Below, piece by piece: positions 17,062 to 27,243 of a stretch of DNA of 64,000 nucleotides (its first letter is position 1; the number at the start of each line of letters is the position of its first letter). The DNA lies in assembly GCA_023150875.1 (NCBI GenBank), contig JAKLKC010000003.1, positions 157,192-221,191 on the forward strand, written 5' to 3'. The notes under the pieces were generated by a model, which was given only the letters and a program-made list of their open reading frames with translations, did not search any database and had not been told where the DNA came from. The stretch is from Myxococcota bacterium. Its GTDB lineage: Bacteria; Myxococcota_A; UBA796; UBA9615; JAKLKC01. Made by a program: the position numbers and the translations under genes.

Positions 17062-18660
17062 TCAGGAGTCGCTCTGCATCCACACGGGGATGTGGTTGCC
17101 GCTGGTCGTGTCCTGCCCCGGGAGGTGCAGGGCCGGGTAGGAGGTGACCCCGCCCGCGGCGTCCACCACCAGGGGGGCGATCCACACCTGGGGGACGCCG
17201 TACTCCCGGGTGGACGAGAAGGTCAGCAGGTACCACCGGTCGGTGTCCAGGTCCTGCCAGCCCGGCGCCCACTTGGGGATGGAGTTCTGCACCCCGGGGC
17301 TGACCTGCCCGAGCTCCGGGGCGGGATCGTTGGCCCCCAGGCGGAGGGCGGCTCCCCCCGCGGCGGGCACCAGCCAGACCTCGGCGGTGGGGGCGCCGTG
17401 GGGGGCGTCCGAGGCGCGGTTGAAGGCCAGCCACCGCCCGTCCGGCGCGTACTGGGGGAAGGTCTCGTACCACCCCGACTCCGACGCGCCCGCCAGGGGG
17501 GAGGCCGCGCCCCCGTACCCGTCGGCGTAGGGGACGGTCCAGATGTCGCACACGACGCCGTAGGCGAGGCTCGACGCCGCGTACTCCGTCGACACGTAGG
17601 CCACGCTCTGCCCGTCGGGGGACCAGGCGGGCTCGGCCTGGTACAGGGAGTCGCCGGAGGCGGCGACGTCGGTGATCACGCCGCTGAGGAGTCCCACCGA
17701 CTTCAGGTGCCCGTCGCGGTAGACCACGAGGCGAGGGTCCGCCTCCGTCCAGAAGGCGGGGCTGATGGCGGGCCAGCCGGCGTCGGGGGTGCCGAAGAGG
17801 GACGCGGCGGCGCTGCTCATCCCCCCCATGGGGAGCAGGTCCGCGGTGTCCACCACGTCGACCCCGTAGCCCTCGGCCCCACAGCAGTTCTGCCACGCCT
17901 GGGTGGCGAGCCACCGGCCGTCGGGGCTGCCGACGTGGCACCCCACGCACCGCCCGCCGTTGGTGCTCGGCCCATAGAGGTAGCTCGGCGCCGTCTCGCC
18001 CAGGCGGACCGAGATCAGGGCGCCGTCGTAGGACGTGGTCCAGTAGACGATCCGCCCCGGGGCGCCGAAGGAGAGGACCACGAAGGTCCGGGGCGCCGAG
18101 GAGGTCCAGGGCCCCGACACCAGGGTCCCACCCGCGGCGTCCACCACCGCCCCCGTCACCCGCAGCGTGGCGGGCAGCCCCGGCGCCACCATGCCCAGGA
18201 CGTCCCACGTCGCGGGATCGGGGGTCCACGAGGTCTCGGTCGTCACCACCCGCAACGGGCACTCCTCGTTGGGTACCTCCACCTCCACCAGGAAGGCCGT
18301 GGCGCCCCCGCCTCCGGCCAGCCAGGACCAGCGGGGCGCGGGCCAGTTGCCGGGGTAGCGGGTCTCGTCCTGGGGATAGACGGGCGCCGGGGCGAGGGAG
18401 TCGTCCGGGGACGGCGAGGCCATGAGGGCCGCCCACGCCGCCTGCGCCTCCCCGGCGACGACGGGGTCGCCGCAGAAGTGGTCGTACAGGGGGGGTGGAG
18501 CGGAGTCGTCGTCGCCGGTCCCCGTCCCGTCGTCGTCGCCCCCGGGCGCCCCGTCGTCGTCCACCGGGGGATCCCCCGTGTCGAAGCCCGGCCCGCAGCC
18601 CGCCGCCAGGCCCAGCAGCGCCGCGAGCACCCTTCCCCCGATCCCGAGCCCGCCGTCCAT
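17062..18660 (-). CDS. TolB-like propeller lipoprotein with a CxxCH motif
   Basis: 532 residues. Signal and lipobox GLAAGC with acylated Cys22, then an Asp/Gly/Pro linker. The body contains PD40/WD40-like blades (CVGCHVGSPDGRWLA, PAWSPDGQSVAYVS, PQYAPDGRWLAFNRAS), so it is probably a six-bladed TolB-type propeller. C238-V-G-C241-H242 is a canonical haem c attachment motif placed inside a blade, as seen in other myxobacterial TolB-like proteins, and may bind a single c-type haem. It should be anchored in a membrane and exposed to the periplasm or surface. Confidence 0.85.
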   Translation of the reverse strand: MDGGLGIGGRVLAALLGLAAGCGPGFDTGDPPVDDDGAPGGDDDGTGTGDDDSAPPPLYDHFCGDPVVAGEAQAAWAALMASPSPDDSLAPAPVYPQDETRYPGNWPAPRWSWLAGGGGATAFLVEVEVPNEECPLRVVTTETSWTPDPATWDVLGMVAPGLPATLRVTGAVVDAAGGTLVSGPWTSSAPRTFVVLSFGAPGRIVYWTTSYDGALISVRLGETAPSYLYGPSTNGGRCVGCHVGSPDGRWLATQAWQNCCGAEGYGVDVVDTADLLPMGGMSSAAASLFGTPDAGWPAISPAFWTEADPRLVVYRDGHLKSVGLLSGVITDVAASGDSLYQAEPAWSPDGQSVAYVSTEYAASSLAYGVVCDIWTVPYADGYGGAASPLAGASESGWYETFPQYAPDGRWLAFNRASDAPHGAPTAEVWLVPAAGGAALRLGANDPAPELGQVSPGVQNSIPKWAPGWQDLDTDRWYLLTFSSTREYGVPQVWIAPLVVDAAGGVTSYPALHLPGQDTTSGNHIPVWMQSDS

Positions 18661-18906
18661 CGGATCCGCTCCCGGCCGTTCGCCTGCCCGGAGTGTACCC
18701 CGGCGACCCCCCGGCGCGCGCCGCGGGACCGCGAACGCCGGCTTCCGTCCGGGCGAAACCTCGCCCGGCGGGCAGGAACGCGGCCTGCTGAAGAGCTCGC
18801 CGAACACCGGGACGCCGCGACGACGCCGCGGGCCACGCCCCCGCGCGTCCGGGCCCCTCCGGGGCCTCCCGTCGCGGCGGGAGCGCCCGAGACGCGGAGG
18901 CACGGG

Positions 18907-19611
18907 ATGAAGCGCTACTATTGCCCCCACTGCGGCGAGCGCAGGCTCTCGCTGGAGATCGACCCGCGCCTGGGGGTGGACCCCGCCGTCCTGGCCTGCC
19001 TCGTCTGCGGCTTCCGCCTCTACGGCGAGGAGGCGGTCCGGGACCTGGTGGCCCGCCAGGACGACGGGATCGTCAGCTTCCCCTCCCAGCCGCCGGACGT
19101 CTCCACGCCTCCCGCGGTGGAGCCTGCCCCGCGGCGCCCCGACGCCTCCGCCCCGGCGGAGGTGGCGCACGCCCGGCGGCGGGGCGGCCGGGCCGTGCCC
19201 TGTTCCCTGTGCGGGGCACCGGTCTGGCGGCGTCCGTGGGACGTCCGCGCCAGCGGATCGGGGCACTTCTTCTGCTGCCGCGAGCACTTGTACGAGCACC
19301 GCCGCCGGACGTTCGGCGGCAGGAGCGCCTCCGGCGTCGCCCACCTGGAGCCGGTGGTCCCCGAGAACGAGCGGGTGGGACGGGTCCGCCCCCCCAAGCG
19401 GGCCCACCGCCGGGACGACCGGCGGGGCGCCCAGGCGGTCACCTGCGCCCTGTGCGGGCAGAGGGTGTGGCGCCGTCCGTGGGACGTCCGGGACTCCAAG
19501 TCGGGGCTGTTCTTCTGCAGCCGCGAGCACCGGACCCGCTTCGGCCGCCGCGGGCGCCCGGAGACCCGCACCAAGCCCGCCCCCACCCTTCCCCACAAGC
19601 AGGCGAGCTGA
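18907..19611 (+). CDS. Triple zinc-ribbon protein with a duplicated module
   Basis: 234 residues. It starts with a zinc ribbon (YYCPHCGERR ... LACLVCGFRLYG). Two near-identical 29-residue modules follow at about 99-127 and 180-208: C-x2-C-G, then VWRRPWDVR, then FFC-x-x-E-H (Cys, Cys, Cys, His ligands). The two modules differ at only a few places and are joined by Arg-rich linkers, so the protein is strongly basic and probably binds nucleic acid. The module resembles the small zinc fingers found in some homing endonucleases, but no nuclease domain is present. Start has GGAGG 6 bp upstream. Confidence 0.75.
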   Translation: MKRYYCPHCGERRLSLEIDPRLGVDPAVLACLVCGFRLYGEEAVRDLVARQDDGIVSFPSQPPDVSTPPAVEPAPRRPDASAPAEVAHARRRGGRAVPCSLCGAPVWRRPWDVRASGSGHFFCCREHLYEHRRRTFGGRSASGVAHLEPVVPENERVGRVRPPKRAHRRDDRRGAQAVTCALCGQRVWRRPWDVRDSKSGLFFCSREHRTRFGRRGRPETRTKPAPTLPHKQAS

Positions 19612-19677
19612 TCCCGACAGCGGGGCGCGCGTCCCCCGCGGATTGCGCCCCCGTGGCGGGGGCACTACCCTTGGGGC

Positions 19678-20391
19678 ATGGTGGGCCTCGTCGGCGCATT
19701 CTTCGACTTCGACCGGACCCTGATCGCCGAGAACAGCGCCGCGTCGTGGGTGCGGCGGGAGGTCCGGGAGGGTCGCCTCGGACGCCGGCAGGCCGCCCAG
19801 GCGGGCCTGTGGTTCGCCGCGTACCACCTGGGGTTCGCCGACCTGCACTCGGCGTTCGCCAAGGGGGCCTCGTCCATCCGCGGGCAGGCGGAGTCCGACA
19901 TGGCGGGGCGCACCCGGAGGTGGTTCGAGGAGGAGATCCGCGCCACCCTGCTGCCCGACGCCGTGGACGCGGTGGAGGAGCACCGGCGGCGGGGCCATCA
20001 CCTGGTGCTGCTGACCTCGTCCTCCCCCTACGTGGCCGAGCCGGCGGCGGAGCTGCTGGGCCTGGACGGCTACCTGTGCACCCGCTTCGCCGTGGACGGC
20101 GACGGTCTCTTCACGGGCGAGCTGGTCCTGCCCATCTGCTACCACGAGGGGAAGGTCACCCACGCCCGGGAGTACGCCTCCGCCCGGGGCGTCGACCTGG
20201 AGCGGTCCTACTTCTACACCGACTCCTTCAGCGACCTGCCGATGCTCCTGGCGGTGGGGGTCCCCCGGGTGGTCAACCCCGATCCCCGCCTGCGGCGGGA
20301 GGCGCGGCGGCGGGGGTGGGAGGTGCTGACCTGGGCACCCGGGGCGCGGGCCGGCGGCGAGTCGGAGCGCGGCGCGCGGGCCGGGAGCTGA
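19678..20391 (+). CDS. HAD-IB family phosphatase (SerB/CicA-like)
   Basis: 237 residues. HAD motif I is DFDRTLIAENS, motif II is LLTSSSPYV, motif III is the Lys in HEGKVTHA, and motif IV is YFYTDSFSDLPML. Insertion of the helical cap after motif I fits subfamily IB (phosphoserine phosphatase-like or lysophospholipid-related HADs). The substrate cannot be set from sequence. There is no membrane segment. It lies 66 bp after the zinc-ribbon gene on the same strand. Confidence 0.9.
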   Translation: MVGLVGAFFDFDRTLIAENSAASWVRREVREGRLGRRQAAQAGLWFAAYHLGFADLHSAFAKGASSIRGQAESDMAGRTRRWFEEEIRATLLPDAVDAVEEHRRRGHHLVLLTSSSPYVAEPAAELLGLDGYLCTRFAVDGDGLFTGELVLPICYHEGKVTHAREYASARGVDLERSYFYTDSFSDLPMLLAVGVPRVVNPDPRLRREARRRGWEVLTWAPGARAGGESERGARAGS

Positions 20392-20406
20392 GGCCTCCGG
20401 GGCCGC

Positions 20407-20853
20407 CTACCTGGACTTCCGGCGGTGGACGATGGTCCACCCCGCCGGGATCGCCAGGAGGGCGATGGCGGTGGAGGCCACCAGCCAGGGCGTGTCCTGC
20501 ACCAGGTGGCGGACGGGGGCCTTCAGGGGGCACGCCCGGTCCCAGTGGACGTCGAAGCGGTCGCGGTACTGCCGGATGTGGAGGCCCCGCCCGTCGGGCA
20601 GGGTGAAGCGCCAGTCCGCCTCCTGGCCGTACCAGAGCCCGCGGTGCCGCACGAAGCCCGCCTCGCCGGGTTCGGGGACCGACCCCCGCGGGACGCGGTG
20701 GGGCACGTGGGCGAGGGCCGCCAGGGCCTGGTGGCAGATGGCGTGCCAGGCGTCGTGGAGGCCGTGCAGCACGGCCTGGGCGGCGACGGGCAGGGGCGTG
20801 CCGATGACTTCCTCGATGGCGGTGGTGATGCCGGCTTCGGTAGGGGCGCTCAC
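20407..20853 (-). CDS. Hypothetical tail-anchored membrane protein
   Basis: 148 residues, unrecognised. The N-terminal two thirds are soluble (WYGQEADWRFTLPDGRGLHIRQYRDRFDVHWD is a likely beta-rich patch), and the C terminus has one hydrophobic helix followed by a basic end (ASTAIALLAIPAGWTIVHRRKSR), so the chain is probably anchored by its tail. The GTG start is backed by GGGAGG 5 bp upstream. It is divergent from an XRE regulator that also ends in a hydrophobic helix, which suggests a paired function. Confidence 0.6.
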   Translation of the reverse strand: MSAPTEAGITTAIEEVIGTPLPVAAQAVLHGLHDAWHAICHQALAALAHVPHRVPRGSVPEPGEAGFVRHRGLWYGQEADWRFTLPDGRGLHIRQYRDRFDVHWDRACPLKAPVRHLVQDTPWLVASTAIALLAIPAGWTIVHRRKSR

Positions 20854-20902
20854 GGGGACCTCCCGCTGCGGTGACGCGCCAATCGCGAGTGCTCATTCAT
20901 TA

Positions 20903-20937
20903 TTGCATTGCTTTTCGGTCCCGACTAGCCAAACTAT
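20903..20937 (+). promoter_or_regulatory. AT-rich divergent promoter region
   Basis: The 20880-20945 stretch is clearly AT-richer than its surroundings. On the plus strand TTGCTT (20908-20913) and AACTAT (20932-20937) are 18 bases apart, placing a start about 40 bp before the XRE gene. Short repeats (CATTCATT, ATTGCATTG) nearby may bind the XRE protein. The match to sigma-70 consensus is weak. Confidence 0.3.
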
Positions 20938-20985
20938 CGAATGCGGCGAAAGAAACCGGCCCGGGCTCGGGCCGCGGGAGCGTGG

Positions 20986-21468
20986 ATGAGCGAGGTGTTC
21001 ACCGGTGCCGGGATCGGTCACGGAGACTCGGAGGCCGGCGGGGCGCCGGAGGCCCCGGAGGGGCTCCTCCCCATCGAGCCCGAGGCCCTCCTGGTCCTGG
21101 CGGGCGCGGTCGTCTCGTCGCTCCGGGAGGAGAGGGGCTGGTCCCAGCAGGGGCTGGCCGAGAGGGCGGGCATGTCCCAGGCGGCGGTGTCCCGCGTCGA
21201 GAGGGGTCTGTCGCCCCTGGGCCTCGCGGACCTCACCCGCCTCGCCGCCACCTTCGGCCTTAAGGGGAGCGACCTGGTGGCCCGCATCGAGCAGGCCCGG
21301 GCGGAAGCGGAGCGCCTGGCCTTCGGGAGCGCCCCCAAGGTGAGCGCCGCCCGGGGCTGGTGGGCGGGCCTCAAGGCCACGGCGGGTGCGGCGGGAGTGG
21401 CCGGGGCCGTCGCCCTCGCCGCCTCCCTCGCCGTCCGCAAGGCGGCCTCCCGCGGCTCGCGGCGCTGA
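20986..21468 (+). CDS. XRE-family HTH regulator with C-terminal hydrophobic tail
   Basis: 160 residues. The HTH_3 domain occupies about residues 36-90 (SSLREERGWSQQGLAERAG, MSQAAVSRVERG). After a helical linker the chain ends with GAAGVAGAVALAASLAVRK, long and hydrophobic enough to span or rest on a membrane. ATG 20986 is chosen because GGGAG lies 5 bp upstream; the frame opens 15 codons earlier. It probably controls itself and the divergent tail-anchored gene through the AT-rich spacer. Confidence 0.78.
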   Translation: MSEVFTGAGIGHGDSEAGGAPEAPEGLLPIEPEALLVLAGAVVSSLREERGWSQQGLAERAGMSQAAVSRVERGLSPLGLADLTRLAATFGLKGSDLVARIEQARAEAERLAFGSAPKVSAARGWWAGLKATAGAAGVAGAVALAASLAVRKAASRGSRR

Positions 21469-21576
21469 TCCCGCGGGCCCCTCCCGCTCCGGCTCCCCGC
21501 CGATCGCCCCTGGCATCGGTGTTGCCCCTCCCTGCCGGACGGGGGCGAGGAGGCTCCCGAGGGAGGCGGTCCGACG

Positions 21577-21843
21577 ATGGACGAGCGAAGCACCGGTGCG
21601 GACGGGGTCCAGTCCCGGGAGCAGGTGGTGGACGTGCGGCCCCCCGAGGGCCACGCCGACGGGCACCCCCCCGGGGCCCGGGGGATCCCCCTCCCTCGCC
21701 TCGCCGCCCTGGCGGACCGCCTGGACCGCGACCGACCGGTGCGGATCTGGGCGGGCACGGGGCGGAGCGCCCGCTTCGCGTGGAAGGCGGTGAAGGTCTT
21801 GCGGGACCTGGGCTTCAGGGACGTGGAGCCCCTGGGGGGCTAG
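21577..21843 (+). CDS. Mini rhodanese-like protein lacking the catalytic Cys
   Basis: 88 residues. VVDVRPPEGHADGHPPGARGIPL followed by RPVRIWAGTGRSARFAWKAVKVLRDLGF reproduces the single-domain rhodanese order (DVR, HxxGA, active loop, G-x-R-S-A helix). The residue where the active-site Cys should sit (normally V-Y-C-x-x-G-x-R-S) is Ala in IWAGTGRSA, so sulfur transfer is unlikely. It may be a binding or regulatory fold. GGGAGG lies about 10 bp upstream of the ATG. No signal peptide. Confidence 0.7.
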   Translation: MDERSTGADGVQSREQVVDVRPPEGHADGHPPGARGIPLPRLAALADRLDRDRPVRIWAGTGRSARFAWKAVKVLRDLGFRDVEPLGG

Positions 21844-21852
21844 AGGCGGGGA

Positions 21853-24747
<2,895 letters not shown>

Positions 24748-24866
24748 GGTCTCTCCGGGCCGTGTGCGGGGGGGCCACGGACGTGGCGGGATCCCTACGG
24801 CATGGGCCAGGATAGCGGTGGTCGGAGCGCGGGCGCAAGCGCGAACGTCGCCGCCGCGCGGATCGG

Positions 24867-26474
24867 GTGAAGTCGTTGAGGATCCTGCTGCTCCAGTGCG
24901 AGCTCGAACACCCCCACCAGCCCCCCCACCTGGCGATGGCCCTGTACGCCCCGGACCTGGAGGCGGACGGGCACGCCGTGGAGGCGCTGCTGGTCCACCC
25001 GACGGCGATGGGGGCCCTGGAGGAGCGGCTGCGCCGGGACCCGCCCGACCTGGTGGCCCTGGACGCGGTCTTCCCCCTGGACCTGGTCGCGCGGATCCGA
25101 GGGGCCGCTCCCGGGGCCCTGCTGGTGGTGGGGGGGCACGCCGCCGCCCAGCACGCCCTCCGGGGCCGGGTCGACGTGGCCATCGTCGGCGACGGCCGGG
25201 CCGCCCTGCGCCGGCTCGCCGCCGACCCGTCGCGCGCGGGGGAGGTCCCCGGCGCCCTGTTCCGGGACGCCTCGGGGAGGCTCGACGCCGGCCCCCCGCC
25301 GGATCCCGCCCGGGACCCCATGGCGGACCTCTTCCCCTTCCGGCCCCGGCTCCGCTGGGGGCACCTGGGCCCGGCCCGGGGTCCCGACGACCACCTGAAC
25401 GCCCCGTCCATCGTCGCGGAGTCGGGCTGCCCTTGGGAGGCCCCCCTCGCCCGGGAGCCCTCGTGGCGCGACGTGCCGCCGCGACTGCCGGACGCCGACC
25501 TGTCCCCCGCGGCGGCCCGCCTGATCGCCGAGGCCCTGGTGGGGAACGCCCGGGGCTGCACCTTCTGCTCGTTCCGCTACCAGCCCTATCGCCGTCGTGC
25601 CGTCGCCGCGGCGCTCCCCGCCCTGGTGGAGCAGGCGAGGTGGATGGTGCGGCAGGAGGGGGCCCGCTCCCTCTCCCTCCAGACCGAGTCCCCCTTCCCC
25701 TACGTCGTGCCGCTGCTGGACGCCCTGGAGGCGGACGGGATCCGCCTCGCCGAGCTGCGGATCCGGGGGTTCCCCCGGGGGATCCTCGGCGCGGAGGGGG
25801 AGCTGCGGGAGGCCGTTCCCCGGGCGCGGCGCTCGGGCACGCGGTTGACGCTCCACCAGGTGGGTTTCGAGTCCTTCGCCGAGGCGGACCTCGCCCTCTT
25901 CCACAAGGGGATCGGCGCCGCCGACAACCGGCGCTGCGCGCGGCTGCTGGCCTCGCTGGAGGCGGAGCACGGCCCGGACGTCTTCACCGGGACCCGGGGC
26001 CACGGCCTCGTCCCGTTCCACCCCTGGGCCACCCTCGACACCCTCCGGGACAACTTCGAGGCGGTGATGTCGGACGCGCCCTTCCTCCGGAGCCGCCTCT
26101 CGCCCTTCCAGCGCCTGGAGCTGTACGGCGAGTGGATCCCGGTCTTCTGGAGGGCCCGGGACGAGGGCCTGGCGGTGCCGGTGGACGGCGCGTTCGGCTG
26201 GGACTGGCGCTTCCGGGACCCGGCGGTGGCGGACCTGGACCGGGCGCTGCGCGGGGCGTGGGCCCGCCTGGACGCCCTGACGGCTCCCCCCCCGGGGGCC
26301 GCGTCCTCGCTGCGGGCGGCGTGGGAGGCCCGCCGTCGCACCGTCCTCGCCGCCGAGCGCCCCCGCCTCTTCCGGGACTCCCTCGCCGCGGCCCGGGAGG
26401 GCGGCGACGACCCCCGGGAGAGGGCCCGGGGCTTGCGCGCCGTCGCCGAGGCGATGGAGGGGCGCCTGGGGTGA
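24867..26474 (+). CDS. B12-binding / radical SAM-like protein with a split cysteine motif
   Basis: 535 residues. Residues 1-120 resemble a B12-binding domain ([14 protein letters not shown] ... DVAIVGDG). The radical SAM region is unusual: SGCPW at Cys188 looks like the first part of GCPWxCxFC, but the paired cysteines come 43 residues later in [16 protein letters not shown] (Cys231, Cys234), where the usual first Cys is Asn227. Later parts ([17 protein letters not shown]) fit a radical SAM barrel. The cluster may be bound by Cys188, Cys231 and Cys234, or the enzyme may be degenerate. The substrate is unknown. The GTG start has no obvious ribosome site; a TTG three codons downstream is an alternative. 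Confidence 0.7.
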   Translation: MKSLRILLLQCELEHPHQPPHLAMALYAPDLEADGHAVEALLVHPTAMGALEERLRRDPPDLVALDAVFPLDLVARIRGAAPGALLVVGGHAAAQHALRGRVDVAIVGDGRAALRRLAADPSRAGEVPGALFRDASGRLDAGPPPDPARDPMADLFPFRPRLRWGHLGPARGPDDHLNAPSIVAESGCPWEAPLAREPSWRDVPPRLPDADLSPAAARLIAEALVGNARGCTFCSFRYQPYRRRAVAAALPALVEQARWMVRQEGARSLSLQTESPFPYVVPLLDALEADGIRLAELRIRGFPRGILGAEGELREAVPRARRSGTRLTLHQVGFESFAEADLALFHKGIGAADNRRCARLLASLEAEHGPDVFTGTRGHGLVPFHPWATLDTLRDNFEAVMSDAPFLRSRLSPFQRLELYGEWIPVFWRARDEGLAVPVDGAFGWDWRFRDPAVADLDRALRGAWARLDALTAPPPGAASSLRAAWEARRRTVLAAERPRLFRDSLAAAREGGDDPRERARGLRAVAEAMEGRLG

Positions 26475-26659
26475 GGGTGGAAAGCCGCTCCCGGGCCGCC
26501 ACCGCGCTCGGCGTTCATCCTCGAACCCTCACCCGGGTGCTGAACCGAGGAGCGGGGCGGCCCGGAGCCCCCGCCGCGCCACCGGATCGGACAGATCTGT
26601 CCGACAGAACTGTCCACCAGGACCGATCAGTCCACGCAGACGTGAACGCAACCCATTGA
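26471..26659 (+). CDS. Possible 62-residue Fis-like HTH peptide
   Basis: A small frame whose GTG overlaps the stop of the radical SAM gene (GTGA). The N-terminal 25 residues include RSRAATALGVHPRTLTRVLNR, which resembles the Fis-type helix-turn-helix that ends sigma-54 activators (AAxxLGVxxRTLxRxL). The remaining half is Asp/Arg-rich and is dictated by three tandem palindromes in the DNA (26587-26633), so it may not be functional protein. It may be the remnant of an enhancer-binding protein tail, a real mini-regulator, or chance. Confidence 0.35.
   Translation: MRVESRSRAATALGVHPRTLTRVLNRGAGRPGAPAAPPDRTDLSDRTVHQDRSVHADVNATH
26587..26633. promoter_or_regulatory. Three tandem 14-bp palindromes (candidate enhancer sites)
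   Basis: GGACAGATCTGTCC (26589-26602) is perfect and extends to 18 bp (26587-26604). CGACAGAACTGTCC (26602-26615) and GGACCGATCAGTCC (26620-26633) are close copies. Centres are 13 and 18 bp apart. They lie about 70-120 bp upstream of the predicted start site of the sigma-54-type promoter, the usual position for dimer sites of an enhancer-binding protein. Confidence 0.55.
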
Positions 26660-26678
26660 AACTACGAGACTTCCGCCT

Positions 26679-26693
26679 TGGTACACCCAGTGC
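26679..26693 (+). promoter_or_regulatory. Sigma-54 (RpoN)-type promoter
   Basis: TGGTAC, five bases, then GTGC followed by A: the invariant GG (26680-26681) and GC (26692-26693) have the required 10-base separation and 8 of the 10 scored -24/-12 positions fit TGGCAC-N5-TTGC. Transcription would start near 26705, about 45 bp before the ATG of the next gene. No competing sigma-70 site of equal quality is seen. Confidence 0.5.
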
Positions 26694-26713
26694 AGACCGC
26701 TGGCACCCGAGCG

Positions 26714-26738
26714 GCCGGCCCGGAGAGCCGGCCCGGAG
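26714..26738 (+). repeat. 12-bp direct repeat in the leader with duplicated ribosome site
   Basis: GCCGGCCCGGAG occurs at 26714-26725 and 26727-26738. Each copy ends in a Shine-Dalgarno-like GGAG; only the second is at the right distance (11 bp) from ATG 26750. CCGGC (26715-26719) and GCCGG (26727-26731) can pair across a 7-base loop, so the leader could modulate translation. Confidence 0.35.
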
Positions 26739-26749
26739 GACCACGCGCC

Positions 26750-27175
26750 ATGATGTACCGACACACGACCCACCTTCGCGCCCTGTGGGTGAGCCTCCCC
26801 AACGGGGGCAAGGCCAGCTACGCCTTCCGCATCCCGGTCCCCCTGGGCGAGATGGTGCGCAACCTGCGGATCTGGGTGTTCATCTACTCCCGGAGCGCCT
26901 TGTGCTCCATCTCCGTGGACGTCAACCACTCCGGGGACTCCCAGGCGAAGACCTACGCCGCCCACACGGTGAACGTCGTCAGCGAGGCCGAGGCCGGGAC
27001 GGGGATCACCCCACTGACCGGTCAGATCGCGCTGACGCCGAGCGGGACCCAGGGAGCCCTCGGGGGGATGCTGGGGTCGTTCGTGGAGATCGTGCTGCAC
27101 GTGGAGGGAGACACTTCGGGGGCCGAACAGGGTGGCTTCGACGGCTACGTGATGTCCGAGGGGAACCCCTACTGA
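26750..27175 (+). CDS. Unrecognised 141-residue beta-rich protein downstream of sigma-54 site
   Basis: 141 residues, no signal peptide, membrane helix or known motif. Alternating hydrophobic strands (LRALWVSLPNGG, SYAFRIPVP, LRIWVFIYS, CSISVDVNHSG, FVEIVLHVEG) suggest a compact beta sandwich or jelly-roll. It has a single Cys. The ATG-ATG start has GGAGGA 9 bp upstream (first ATG used). It is preceded by a candidate sigma-54 promoter and three palindromes, so expression is probably conditional. The next gene, 68 bp downstream, encodes a surface lipoprotein that may share the transcript. Confidence 0.7.
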   Translation: MMYRHTTHLRALWVSLPNGGKASYAFRIPVPLGEMVRNLRIWVFIYSRSALCSISVDVNHSGDSQAKTYAAHTVNVVSEAEAGTGITPLTGQIALTPSGTQGALGGMLGSFVEIVLHVEGDTSGAEQGGFDGYVMSEGNPY

Positions 27176-27243
27176 CCGGCGCCGACCGCGGGGTGTCCAG
27201 GCCACCGTGGGCCCGGGCGCCCCGCGGGGCGAGGGGGTGTGTG

